From Streptococcaceae bacterium ESL0729 (GTDB taxonomy: Bacteria; Bacillota; Bacilli; Lactobacillales; Streptococcaceae), in assembly GCA_029391995.1 (NCBI GenBank), contig CP113924.1, forward strand, positions 1 through 64,000: 64,000 bases of DNA. Reading direction: 5' to 3'. A program made the position numbers and the translations under genes. The notes below the pieces were generated by a model. That model made no database searches. It was not told the DNA's origin and saw only the letters and a program-made list of their open reading frames with translations. Positions 48,945-58,623 of the stretch are shown in pieces (positions within the stretch are counted from its first letter, which is position 1; each line of letters starts with the position of its first letter).

Positions 48945-49806
48945 TGATAATCTCCTTTAGGTCTTCTTCAGTGAATTCATAGTGTTTATTACAGAACTGG
49001 CAGGTGACGTCTGCCCCGTGGTCTTCTTCAATCAGAGCTTCAAGTTCTACGCGACCAAGACTTGCAAGACCATCAGCGAAACGCTCGCGTGAGCAGTCGC
49101 ATTGATAAGTCAGGGGACTTTCGTCAAGAATCTTGTAGGCATCACTTCCGTAAATGGCAGTAAGCATTGAGGTAAATGGATCATCTTCTTCAAGAATAGT
49201 TGAAATGGCAGGCATTTTTTGAACATGTTCTTCAAAACGCGTAATCTCATCTTCTGTTGCATCTGGCATAACTTGGAGGAGAAAACCACCTGCAACCTTA
49301 ACGCTTCCGTCTTCATTAAGAAGAACATTTAGGCCGACAGCACTTGGAGTTTGCTCACTTACGGTAAAGTAGTAGGCCAAGTCCTCACCAATTTCTCCAG
49401 TAACAAGTGGTACCTGCCCAGTATAGGGATTTTTAAGTCCCATATCTTTTACAACGGCAAACCAGCCTGGGGCAAGAATTGGTCCCACAATAACCTCACC
49501 AGTTGAATTTTTCTTATAGTCAATCTCAGTGTTCTTCATATAGCCTTTAACATGACCATGGGCGTCAGCTATGGCAATAATTGGTCCTACGACCTCACTG
49601 TCAGGCAAGATACGCAGAGTAATCTTGTCTTTTCCCTTTTGGTTGGCTCCAAGAATTAGAGCTGAAATTAGGGTACGACCTAGGGCCACAGTTGAGGTAG
49701 GCCATGTTTGATGTATTTTTTGAGCCACTTGAACAGTTTCTGTGGCGTCTAAAATAAAGGCCCGAAAGTGTCCATTGTCTGATATTGTTTTAATTATTTT
49801 ATCCAT
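48931..49806 (-). CDS. hslO: Redox-regulated chaperone Hsp33
   Basis: Hsp33 is a holdase activated by oxidation of four zinc-bound cysteines. The 291-residue protein begins MDKIIKTISDNGHFRAFILD and ends with the cysteines in CDCSRERF and TCQFCNKHYEF. I choose ATG 49806, preceded by TAAGGAG, over the longer frame starting at 49881. It is co-transcribed with dusB. Confidence 0.94.
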   Translation of the reverse strand: MDKIIKTISDNGHFRAFILDATETVQVAQKIHQTWPTSTVALGRTLISALILGANQKGKDKITLRILPDSEVVGPIIAIADAHGHVKGYMKNTEIDYKKNSTGEVIVGPILAPGWFAVVKDMGLKNPYTGQVPLVTGEIGEDLAYYFTVSEQTPSAVGLNVLLNEDGSVKVAGGFLLQVMPDATEDEITRFEEHVQKMPAISTILEEDDPFTSMLTAIYGSDAYKILDESPLTYQCDCSRERFADGLASLGRVELEALIEEDHGADVTCQFCNKHYEFTEEDLKEIINANG

Positions 49807-49950
49807 GATTAATCTCCTTACTTGTAAGATTATTACAAGGTATTCTAACACATTTTGGCTACTTTTACCTGAAATCAACATTGATTTAATCTTTTTGACT
49901 AAAATGATAAGAAAGATATGGCTTTTTTTGATATAATAAACTGTAACTAA

Positions 49951-51261
<1,311 letters not shown>

Positions 51262-51273
51262 AATATTCCAAGT

Positions 51274-51300
51274 AAAAAGGAGCTTTCTCCTTTTTATTTT
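51274..51300 (+). terminator. Terminator of purA
   Basis: AAAAAGGAG-CTTT-CTCCTTTTT followed by ATTTTATT. Confidence 0.88.
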
Positions 51301-51321
51301 ATTCTTTTCAAGTAAAAGCCC

Positions 51322-51350
51322 TTGACGAAGCTTCAAAATTAAGGTAAGAT
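51322..51350 (+). promoter_or_regulatory. Promoter of rplM-rpsI
   Basis: TTGACG (51322-51327), 17 bases, TAAGAT (51345-51350). Confidence 0.75.
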
Positions 51351-51356
51351 AATAAG

Positions 51357-51440
51357 CGGTATTGTTTACCACCATTTTTTGGCCCCGGAAACCGAAAAAT
51401 AATAAGTGCAAGGAACGGCACACACGTAAACAAAGACAGA
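51357..51440 (+). ncRNA. L13 ribosomal protein leader
   Basis: The 5' leader of rplM carries a GC-containing structured stretch (GGTATTGTTTACCACC, then GGCCCCGGAAACC and a GTGCAAGGAACGGCAC hairpin) in the position of the Firmicutes L13 leader, which mediates autogenous control by L13. Identification is from position and general pattern. Confidence 0.6.
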
Positions 51441-51457
51441 AAATAATAGGAGATATC

Positions 51458-51904
51458 ATGAACAAAACTACATACATGGCTAAGCCAGGTGAAGTTGAGC
51501 GCAAATGGTACGTTGTTGACGCAACTGATGTACCTCTAGGACGCCTTTCAGCAGTTGTTGCAAGCATCTTACGCGGAAAAAACAAACCAACATTTACACC
51601 ACACACTGACACAGGTGATTTCGTTATCGTTATCAATGCTGAAAAAATCAAACTTACTGGTAAAAAAGCAACTGATAAGATCTACTACCGTCACTCAATG
51701 TACCCAGGTGGTCTTAAATCAACTACAGCAGGTGAATTACGCGAAAACAAACCAACTCGCCTAATCGAAACTTCTGTAAAAGGTATGCTTCCACACAACA
51801 CTCTAGGACGTGCTCAAGGTATGAAACTTAAAGTGTATGCAGGTAGCGAACACAACCACCAAGCACAAAACCCAGAAGTGCTTGATATCACAGGCTTAAT
51901 TTAA
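51458..51904 (+). CDS. rplM: 50S ribosomal protein L13
   Basis: The 148-residue protein begins [20 protein letters not shown] and has the L13 stretch [31 protein letters not shown] precedes ATG 51458; a longer frame from 51362 lies within the leader and is not used. It is followed after 13 bases by rpsI. Confidence 0.97.
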   Translation: MNKTTYMAKPGEVERKWYVVDATDVPLGRLSAVVASILRGKNKPTFTPHTDTGDFVIVINAEKIKLTGKKATDKIYYRHSMYPGGLKSTTAGELRENKPTRLIETSVKGMLPHNTLGRAQGMKLKVYAGSEHNHQAQNPEVLDITGLI

Positions 51905-51917
51905 GGAGGGCTGAACA

Positions 51918-52310
51918 TTGGCACAAGTACAATATCTCGGCACAGGACGCCGTAAAAACTCAGTAGCTCGTGTACGTTTAGTACCTGGTACTGGTAAAAT
52001 CACAGTAAACAAAAAACCTGTTGAAGAATACATTCCACATGCTGACCTACGTTTAGTAATCAACCAACCATTTGGTGTTACTCAAACTGTTGGTGCATAC
52101 GACGTTTTAGTTAACGTTAACGGTGGAGGATATGCTGGACAATCTGGTGCTATCCGTCACGGTATCGCACGTGCTCTTCTTGAAGTTGACCCTGACTTCC
52201 GTTCAGAACTTAAACGTGCTGGACTTCTTACACGTGACGCTCGTATGGTTGAACGTAAGAAACCAGGTCTTAAGAAAGCTCGTAAAGCTTCACAATTCTC
52301 AAAACGTTAA
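51918..52310 (+). CDS. rpsI: 30S ribosomal protein S9
   Basis: The 130-residue protein begins [20 protein letters not shown] from a TTG start seven bases after AAGGAGGG and ends with the conserved [12 protein letters not shown]. The last 49 bases form part of an integration site: a mobile element inserted here and rebuilt the end of the gene, so the encoded protein is intact while its natural terminator has been moved 6.3 kb away. Confidence 0.97.
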   Translation: MAQVQYLGTGRRKNSVARVRLVPGTGKITVNKKPVEEYIPHADLRLVINQPFGVTQTVGAYDVLVNVNGGGYAGQSGAIRHGIARALLEVDPDFRSELKRAGLLTRDARMVERKKPGLKKARKASQFSKR

Positions 52311-52311
52311 T
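52261..52311 (+). repeat. Left attachment repeat (rpsI 3' end)
   Basis: The 51 bases from AACCAGGTCTTAAG to AAAACGTTAAT are identical to 58530-58580. They cover the final 49 coding bases and stop of rpsI. Confidence 0.95.
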
Positions 52312-52369
52312 CAATTCCTTATTGTATCAACGTTTACAAGGACTTTTTGGTTCAAGTTGGTTCAAATTA

Positions 52370-53416
52370 TCAATTTGACAAAGAACTTAAGAGATTTAAA
52401 GCATCGGCATCTTGCTGGTGCTTTTTTTCTGGCATCAATTCAAGATAATAGTTTTGTGTTGTTTGGATATTGATATGTCCCAAGCGTTTTGAAACATAGG
52501 CGATATCAATATCTTGTGAAAATAGAAAAGAAGCATGTGTGTCTATTAAGCCATGGAAGGTAGTTTTTTGGATATCTAGTTTTTTCAGCAATCTGGCAAG
52601 TTTAGCAGATTGTTGAAAGCCGTCAGAATCAAAAAAATATCCATTATACTTAACTGGGAGAGAATTTAGAACATCGTATACTTCTTGATTAATGGAAATA
52701 TCTCGTTTTGAGTTTTTGGTTTTTAAAGAAGTATCTTCAGAAGTTGGACTAAGAGAGCACCTGACATGAATGCCATATTCAAAGAGGTCTTCTGGGCGTA
52801 TACCTAAGAGTTCTCCACGTCCCATGCCAGTCTCTAAGGCAAGAAGTACAAGGACGTTAAACTCTTTTTCTGGATGACTAATGACGTAAGTATGTAATTT
52901 CTTAAATTCTGTAATGGAGAGCGCACGGTTTCTCTTATCTAGAACCTTTCCTCGTGTTTTGACTAAATTAGCAAAATCGGTAGCAAGATAGCCACGAGCA
53001 TAAGCATCGCGTAGTGCTGTTTTGATTTTCAATAATACTTCATGAGTAGTTTTTCGAGAGTAGGTTTCTGCATACTTATCTATTTTTCGTTGAACTACAA
53101 TATCATTCAAATCCTTTAACTGTATATCGCCAAATAATTTCTTCACTACTTGAGAAGTTCTTTGATAATTTTGAAAAGTTGTTTCTTTTACGTCATTTTT
53201 CTTTATGATGTAAATCCAGTTTTCAAAGAAATCAGCAAAAGTTGTTGTACGTTCTGCTAACTGTTTTCCATTTCCTTTCTCTAATTCATTTTCTAAGGCC
53301 CAGCGAGTTGCATCTTTCTTAGTGCCAAATGATTTTGTCAATTTCTTATGTTGACCATGGTTGTAAAGTGAAATCTGAGATCTGTATGAGTTACCACGTT
53401 TAATTATACTAGGCAT
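52370..53416 (-). CDS. int: Tyrosine recombinase (phage-type integrase), catalytically degenerate
   Basis: The 348-residue protein has the layout of lactococcal phage integrases: an AP2-like N-terminus, a SAM-like core-binding domain (about 60-140) and a C-terminal catalytic domain. His314 of RLGH and Tyr324 are present, but the first catalytic Arg (TGMRRGE in relatives) is Gly199 (codon GGA at 52820-52822) and the HxxR arginine is Ile291 (codon ATA at 52544-52546). Each is a single-base change from AGA. Integrase activity is therefore doubtful. Confidence 0.92.
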   Translation of the reverse strand: MPSIIKRGNSYRSQISLYNHGQHKKLTKSFGTKKDATRWALENELEKGNGKQLAERTTTFADFFENWIYIIKKNDVKETTFQNYQRTSQVVKKLFGDIQLKDLNDIVVQRKIDKYAETYSRKTTHEVLLKIKTALRDAYARGYLATDFANLVKTRGKVLDKRNRALSITEFKKLHTYVISHPEKEFNVLVLLALETGMGRGELLGIRPEDLFEYGIHVRCSLSPTSEDTSLKTKNSKRDISINQEVYDVLNSLPVKYNGYFFDSDGFQQSAKLARLLKKLDIQKTTFHGLIDTHASFLFSQDIDIAYVSKRLGHINIQTTQNYYLELMPEKKHQQDADALNLLSSLSN

Positions 53417-53522
53417 TTATAACAAATCATTTCACTGAAAGATGGTTGATAAATGCTAGTTGAATACATTGCCAATTCTACATGGCGCAAAGTATCTAAT
53501 AAACCATCATACGATTTTTTAG

Positions 53523-53876
53523 CTAGATAGAGTGCGTCTTAATAAAGTTGATGAGGGAAGTAACAGTGTAGCGCTCTTGTCTCCCAATCATAAAACGTTC
53601 TAACTCATCGTTTGCGCGAACGAATTTATCAAAAGATTTTGGATTAATCCCTAAGAACTGAGAAGCTTGTTCTCTAGTAAGCAGGTAGGGTAATTCATAA
53701 GTAGTTATAGTATTTTCCATTTCGTCAATATCTTCATATAACCATTTCAGTTCTTGTCTTCGTTCAGAATCGAAATCCATTTTTTTCGTTTTTTGTTTAG
53801 GAGTAATAATTGCTTCATATTCATAAATTTCTGTGTACGTGGGAGTTTCAATGATTTTTTGATTGTAGGCTTTCAA
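53523..53876 (-). CDS. Excisionase-like helix-turn-helix protein
   Basis: The 117-residue protein has an N-terminal variable part and a C-terminal winged-helix like HTH_17/excisionase segment, LTREQASQFLGINPKSFDKFVR...YTVTSLINFIKTH (about residues 66-115). Location beside the integrase in the same direction supports a role in excision control or as a small regulator. The ribosome site AGGAGTGATGG is suitable. It could alternatively be a transcription factor for the element. Confidence 0.75.
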   Translation of the reverse strand: MKAYNQKIIETPTYTEIYEYEAIITPKQKTKKMDFDSERRQELKWLYEDIDEMENTITTYELPYLLTREQASQFLGINPKSFDKFVRANDELERFMIGRQERYTVTSLINFIKTHSI

Positions 53877-53949
53877 AGACCATCACTCCTAGATAACTGT
53901 TCAGTTGTCAATGACCGATGAGATAAGCAGACACTTTTCTCCTGATGTT

Positions 53950-54094
53950 GGTCTATAAATAAAGTTAAGAGAAAATCCTGCTGCGCGGTCTTTCCAAACC
54001 GCTCGCTTGCAGAAGAATTCTTAACGCCGAAACCGGCTTTAGGCTTGGTGCCCAGCCAGCTCCGCCTAAATTTTTCTACAAGCGAGCAGTGAAA
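53950..54094. other. GC-rich inverted-repeat region of the element
   Basis: In an AT-rich element this segment is GC-rich and contains nested inverted repeats: GCGGT/ACCGC around 53985-54003, GCTCGCTTG (54001-54009) with CAAGCGAGC (54079-54087), and TTTAGGC (54038-54044) with GCCTAAA (54064-54070). No gene is present. It resembles a transfer origin, replication origin or structured RNA of a small mobile element. Confidence 0.5.
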
Positions 54095-54451
54095 TTAGTG
54101 GGTGGGAGTGTTTTCGCCTTTTTTGTTTACGAGCTTTACAGAGTCAGCAGTGGCTGATAATCCATAGTTAATGAAACGTCCATTCACTTGCGCCCATGGT
54201 CTGATTGCTGAATTGTCAAAAGTAATTGTGGATAACCCTCGTTGTGCTAATTCATCATTTGAAATTATTGGTGCTTCTGCGGTAGTCGCTACTTTTACTG
54301 AGATTTTTTCATAACGTACTTTCGTTAAAATACACTCATAGCTCCAGCTTAAGATTTCGCCCTCCTTTTGCCATCTTGCAACACTAACGACTAGATATTC
54401 TGATTCTAGTTTACTTTTTGGTAACTCTAGGTCGGTAATTTTGATTCCCAT
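54095..54451 (-). CDS. Unrecognised element-encoded protein
   Basis: The 118-residue soluble protein begins MGIKITDLELPKSKLESEYLV and is beta-rich, with alternating hydrophobic residues and no membrane segment or cysteine pairs. It lies beside the GC-rich inverted-repeat region, facing away from the regulator. Small beta-rich proteins next to transfer regions occur in integrative elements, but I cannot name a family. GGAAAG precedes the ATG. It is transcribed divergently from the XRE gene. Confidence 0.65.
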   Translation of the reverse strand: MGIKITDLELPKSKLESEYLVVSVARWQKEGEILSWSYECILTKVRYEKISVKVATTAEAPIISNDELAQRGLSTITFDNSAIRPWAQVNGRFINYGLSATADSVKLVNKKGENTPTH

Positions 54452-54469
54452 AATATAGCTTTCCTTTAA

Positions 54470-54532
54470 TATACGACTTTTTATACGGTGTCAATAGAAA
54501 ATGGCGAAAAAATATATACGAAAATTTATACG
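54470..54532. promoter_or_regulatory. Paired TATACG direct repeats, probable operator
   Basis: TATACG occurs at 54470, 54482, 54515 and 54527, that is two pairs each with a 12-bp step (TATACGACTTTTTATACG and TATACGAAAATTTATACG), 33 bp apart, in the divergent promoter region upstream of the XRE regulator. Confidence 0.6.
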
Positions 54533-54541
54533 GGTGATACA

Positions 54542-55012
54542 ATGGAAGAAACGACATGGAGGAATCAGCAGATGTTTGAATTATTGCAGCCAGATAAAGT
54601 CAAGGTTGGCCAGCGAATCAAAGAAATCAAGGAGTCGATGAATCTTTCTTTTACAGAGTTAGGGAATCGCCTTGGATTAAAGAAGCCAACGATCAGTGCC
54701 TACGTTCAGGGATACACATTGGCGCCAATCGTTGTAATCAAGCAATTATCTAGTATCAGCAGAAAAACCGTTGGGTGGTTTTATTACGGTGATATAGATG
54801 AATATATCGCAGATTATTTGCGATTAAAAGGTCAATATGAAATTCTTAAAGACCATCCAGAAATCGTTCAAATAATCAAAGACAAATTTTATACTGGCGA
54901 TTTCAAAAATTCTGGTTGGGAGAATGAAGTTGGCTACCCAGAAGAAATCTTTATTGATGACTTTTTTATGAGATACAACAGACGTTCATCAAACAAGAGC
55001 TACAGGAATTAG
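54542..55012 (+). CDS. XRE/cI-like regulator, N-terminal part before a frameshift
   Basis: This frame encodes an XRE helix-turn-helix (VKVGQRIKEIKESMNLSFTE...LGLKKPTISAYVQGY, about residues 18-60). An in-frame GTG start at 54488 is also possible but would cover the operator-like repeats. It ends in an unrelated tail after a six-T run (54962-54967), beyond which the -1 frame continues in the same style. The intact protein of about 296 residues would be an element repressor. See the next entry. Confidence 0.75.
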   Translation: MEETTWRNQQMFELLQPDKVKVGQRIKEIKESMNLSFTELGNRLGLKKPTISAYVQGYTLAPIVVIKQLSSISRKTVGWFYYGDIDEYIADYLRLKGQYEILKDHPEIVQIIKDKFYTGDFKNSGWENEVGYPEEIFIDDFFMRYNRRSSNKSYRN

Positions 55013-55431
55013 CAGCCAATGAAATAGATGGCTTGCCTTTTGTGGATGATTTGTTGCAGGCGAAAAAGGATGAAGCAATCTTAGTAATCACCACTAATAT
55101 CTTTGAATTTATGGATGTAGCTGGAGAATTCAATTATGGTGACAAAGATACTATGATAAAACTAATCAAAGAAGAAGTTGCCAAGTTTGATTTTTCTTCG
55201 AATGGTATATTTGAAGATCAATATTTGATTGGAAAATTAATCAATATACTGGCGGATAATCAGCAGACGGGCCAGTTGATTAATAATCTGTCCGAAGAAT
55301 TGACGGATAAATCATTTACAGGGATGTTTGGTGGGGAAGAGTTGATAGAGACGATTCAGACGTTGCGGCCGGCTTTGATTAAGTTGTATGGGGAAGTTAG
55401 TGCTGATCAGGTTGAGGATTGGTTTGGGTAG
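54961..55431 (+). pseudogene. C-terminal part of the XRE regulator in the -1 frame
   Basis: The frame is open from 54961 and reads FYEIQQTFIKQELQELAANE and on to EDWFG at 55431, with no ATG or ribosome site at its beginning (only TTG 55033). Joined after DDFF of the upstream gene by slipping one base back in the T-run it gives a continuous acidic helical protein. This is a frameshift mutation, a phase-variable tract, a programmed -1 shift or a sequencing error. Confidence 0.65.
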
Positions 55432-55834
55432 TAAGTTGTTCACGAGTTGGAACAAAATTTTTATCGTGAGTAAAATCATTGCAGAAAACTATAATAGATA
55501 TTTTGAATACTATTTCCTTTTTATTTGTCTATAACAACCATATTTGAGGTATAATTTCTTTAAGTGTGAAAAATGATTACTTATTAATATTTGTGAAATT
55601 ATGGATAAAGTATACGGGAGTTTAAAGTATTAGTTTTATTGGATATGCCATCATTAACAGGACAACAAATCTCGGAGGGGGGTAATTCTGACTAATCATT
55701 TATTTAGTCGGAAATTTTCTATGAAGCAGTTCCCCTGACTAAAGAAAAAATAAATCATAAACAGTTTTGGTGGCATATGAGTGTAGTAAATATTTATGTT
55801 AAGCGATTATTATTTTAAGAAAGGAAAGTTTAGG
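55432..55834 (+). other. Non-coding stretch upstream of the AAA ATPase gene
   Basis: No convincing gene is present. Promoter-like TATAAT elements lie at 55490 and 55549. At 55676-55742 AGGGG and CCCCT flank an inner GACTAA/TTAGTC hairpin, giving a possible structured RNA of about 65 bases, and GACTAA recurs just after it. A short open stretch before 55690 has no ribosome site. Confidence 0.4.
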
Positions 55835-58369
55835 ATGCTCAATGAAATTGTTGAATGGATTAAGAAACAGCCTTATTGGCAACAACATTTAGGAAACCTG
55901 ATATTTGCGAATGGAAATTTAGATGATGCTGGATTAGAAACAGTATATTTACTATTCAAGCAAGAATTTGATTTGGTGAAACAACCTCTTCAAAAAGAAA
56001 ATTTGCCTTTCTTAATAGAAAAAGATATAAGTGAATCTGCTGAAAATTATACATGGGATGGGGTATCAAACATAACTGGCGTAAACGCGCTTAGCTCTAA
56101 GGAATCTCTAAGTGTGGGTAGCCAAATCACATTAATCTATGGAGAAAATGGAACAGGTAAGTCAGGATATACTAGACTCCTAAACAATGCTTTTTTATCT
56201 AGAGGAGATAAAAATATAATCTCTAATATTTATAGTGATGCAAATGAAGAGATTAGTGCCAATTTTCATTTTACTGATCAAACTGGAAAACAGTCCGTTA
56301 TAAATTTTCCAAAAGAAAAAAATAGAGTTTTGTTCAATGATGTGGCAGTTTTTGACACAGTCAGTGCTATGAACGATTTGACAAAAGAAAATGAAATTAG
56401 TTTTGCACCCTTAGAGTTTAGATTTTTTGAGGATTTAATGACTGGTTTTGCATATGTCAAGAAGAGTCTGGAAACGGATATAAAAAAACTACAAGGTGAA
56501 AATCCGTTTATTATTTATTTTAAGGAAAATACGCCGACAAGAGAATTAGTGTTATCTTTGAACAAAGACACAGACTTAAACAATTTGAAACAAAGAGTAA
56601 CGCTATCGGAAAATCTAGAAATAGATTATAAAGAAAAAATGAAAAGAAAAGCAATTTTATTAGGCTTGAATGTCAATAAGAAAGTGGCCGAATATAATCA
56701 GTACAAAACAAATTTGAAGCAACTTGAAGAAAAAGTTAAAACATTAAATGAGAAGTTTTCCTCGAATAGATTGCAAAAAACAAGGGAGTTATTGGTATCA
56801 AAAGAGGAGTTAGAGCAAATATGTGATAAGGAAGGTTTGAAGCAATTTAAAGAGGATAATATATATTTACTTGGGTCAAGCGAATGGAAAAATTTTATTC
56901 AGGCGGCTGACACATATTATAAAGCTATTGAACAAGAAATTGAACATTGTATTTTTTGTGGTCAATCATTAGAACAGGTATACCTAATTGATAAGTATTG
57001 GAAGTTTTTATCTAGTGCAGCAGAAAAAAATTTAAGTATAGCAAACAAAAATATCGATAAAATAACGGATGACTTTTTATCATTAGATACAAAGCTAATT
57101 GTCAATGATTCGAAATTAGAAGAATGGTTGAAGGAAGAATATCCAGGTCATTTACAAATAATTTTTGATGCGGAGCTAAAATTTGAAGAGATAAAAAATA
57201 ATATAGTGGAAAATCTGAGCTCTAACAATTTAGACTTTCAAATTAAGAGTAAAGATATCAGCACTGATAGTTTTAATGAAATTTACAACCAACTTAACCA
57301 AAAGATTACAGAATTAAATCAGGAGAAAGTTGCTCTTGAATTGAAGGAAATAAAGAAATTTGAAGAAGAATATGATGATATTCAAAAGTTAGAGGGTTTG
57401 CTACCTCAAATTAATAATTACATTCTGAAGTTGAGGTGGATTGATAAGGCACAAAGAGTTAACCCTTCAACAAATAGAATCACGGCATTTCAAAATAAGT
57501 TATTTAAGAAATACGTTACTCAAGAATATGTTGATAATTTTAAGATGGAATGCAGAAATTTGCAGACGAATTTTTCTGCACAAATTGTTCAACGAGGACG
57601 AAAAGGAACTACGCTTAGCAAATTGACTGTTCAAGGTAAAAGACCTATTGAAATATTGAGCGAAGGTGAGCAAAGATCGATTGCTCTCGCCAATTTTCTG
57701 GCTGAAATGAAATTGAACCCCAATAATAATTGCTTAGTTTTTGATGATCCTGTTAGTTCTTTGGATTACAAAAGGCGAGAAGCGATTTCAAGACGTCTTG
57801 TCGAAGAAGCTAAGTGCAAACAAATTGTTATATTTACACATGATATTACTTTTCTATTAAGTATTCAGCAGTGTTGTGATAAGGAGAATGTCTCTTATCA
57901 AACTACAACGCTCAGAAAGTTCCAAAATGAAGCGGGGTTTGTACAGAATAATGTACCGTGGATTGGAATGACCGTGAAGAAAAGGATTTCGTATCTTAGA
58001 AATGAGTTGCAAAATGTAGAAAAAACGTATAAGTTATTGCAATCTGGAAATATAGATAAACAAGATGAGTATGAAAAAAGTGCCAAACTATGGTGTGAGC
58101 AGCTTAGAGAAACTTGGGAACGGATGATTGAGGAGATTTTGTTTAATAACTCTGTTCAAAGATTTCACCCTGCAATTCAGACACAAAGGTTAAAGAATGC
58201 TTTATTTACAAAAGATTTATATCAAGAAGTTGAAAATGGAATGAGTAATTGTTCCAATTGGGTTCATGATAGAGCAGCAGGATTAGGAGAAGCTATCCCT
58301 ACTCCAGATGAGTTGCAGGATTATCTGACGGCGTGTGATTCTTTTCAAAAATCGAATAAACCTAAATAA
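55835..58369 (+). CDS. AAA_13-type ATPase with central CxxC (RloC/PrrC-like), candidate defence effector
   Basis: The 844-residue protein has an ABC/SMC-like ATPase split by a long coiled coil. Walker A GENGTGKS is near residue 103, then a coiled coil (about 240-560) with CIFCGQSL near residue 372 in zinc-hook position, signature SEGEQRSIAL near 609, Walker B CLVFDDPVSSLD near 634 and FTHD near 668. The C-terminal 100 residues (LRETWERMIEEILFNN...CSNWVHDRA) carry Arg, Glu and His that could form a nuclease site as in the anticodon nucleases PrrC and RloC. GGAAAG precedes ATG 55835; an ATG at 55796 is possible. Its function as defence is inferred from family and island context. Confidence 0.82.
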   Translation: MLNEIVEWIKKQPYWQQHLGNLIFANGNLDDAGLETVYLLFKQEFDLVKQPLQKENLPFLIEKDISESAENYTWDGVSNITGVNALSSKESLSVGSQITLIYGENGTGKSGYTRLLNNAFLSRGDKNIISNIYSDANEEISANFHFTDQTGKQSVINFPKEKNRVLFNDVAVFDTVSAMNDLTKENEISFAPLEFRFFEDLMTGFAYVKKSLETDIKKLQGENPFIIYFKENTPTRELVLSLNKDTDLNNLKQRVTLSENLEIDYKEKMKRKAILLGLNVNKKVAEYNQYKTNLKQLEEKVKTLNEKFSSNRLQKTRELLVSKEELEQICDKEGLKQFKEDNIYLLGSSEWKNFIQAADTYYKAIEQEIEHCIFCGQSLEQVYLIDKYWKFLSSAAEKNLSIANKNIDKITDDFLSLDTKLIVNDSKLEEWLKEEYPGHLQIIFDAELKFEEIKNNIVENLSSNNLDFQIKSKDISTDSFNEIYNQLNQKITELNQEKVALELKEIKKFEEEYDDIQKLEGLLPQINNYILKLRWIDKAQRVNPSTNRITAFQNKLFKKYVTQEYVDNFKMECRNLQTNFSAQIVQRGRKGTTLSKLTVQGKRPIEILSEGEQRSIALANFLAEMKLNPNNNCLVFDDPVSSLDYKRREAISRRLVEEAKCKQIVIFTHDITFLLSIQQCCDKENVSYQTTTLRKFQNEAGFVQNNVPWIGMTVKKRISYLRNELQNVEKTYKLLQSGNIDKQDEYEKSAKLWCEQLRETWERMIEEILFNNSVQRFHPAIQTQRLKNALFTKDLYQEVENGMSNCSNWVHDRAAGLGEAIPTPDELQDYLTACDSFQKSNKPK

Positions 58370-58529
58370 TAGGTGTTGTATTGAATGATCAATCTCGACT
58401 CGCGAATTTTTTGGAAATTGACACCATTGCTTTCAAACAATCTGAAAAAAAGTGGAATTTTTGCTAATAGTATAGCTTAAATTCGTTGACATTAAAGCTT
58501 TTTCAAGCGAATTCAAAAACAATCAGTCG
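58370..58529 (+). other. Right end of the element, non-coding
   Basis: No gene is seen. AATTCGTTGA and TCAAGCGAATT (about 58480-58512) form an imperfect inverted repeat 20-50 bp from the right core and may be a recombinase arm or accessory-protein site. Confidence 0.4.
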
Positions 58530-58580
58530 AACCAGGTCTTAAGAAAGCTCGTAAAGCTTCACAATTCTCAAAACGTTAAT
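58530..58580 (+). repeat. Right attachment repeat (copy of rpsI 3' end)
   Basis: Identical over 51 bp to 52261-52311. No S9 reading frame precedes it, so it is the displaced original 3' end. Confidence 0.95.
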
Positions 58581-58623
58581 ATTGCTGGTTCTTCTCCTCG
58601 AGAAGACACAGGATTATATATGT

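Larger units (their letters stand above)
52261..58580. mobile_element. 6.3-kb integrative element inserted in the 3' end of rpsI
   Basis: Identical 51-bp direct repeats bound a block with an integrase gene reading toward the left repeat, an excisionase-like gene, a non-coding inverted-repeat region, divergent regulator genes and a large AAA ATPase cargo. Tandem TTGGTTCAA repeats (52347-52355, 52357-52365) lie between the left core and the integrase and may be arm-type sites. No capsid, relaxase or replication gene is recognisable, so it is a satellite-like or reduced element, probably immobile because the integrase is damaged. Confidence 0.92.

Noticed and set aside
52123-52473. A 116-codon plus-strand frame starting inside rpsI and crossing the left att repeat
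   Set aside because: It is the out-of-frame reading of rpsI followed by antisense integrase sequence, with no start signal.
53416-53522. Possible extra gene between integrase and excisionase-like gene
   Set aside because: The 106-bp gap has no open frame with a ribosome site.
55643-55692. Short open frame ending ISEGGNSD before the AAA gene
   Set aside because: Only about 16-28 codons, no ribosome site, and overlapping a hairpin; not enough to call a gene or remnant.
55432-55834. A retron or type III toxin-antitoxin RNA
   Set aside because: No reverse transcriptase gene is nearby and there is no tandem repeat array like that of ToxI antitoxins.
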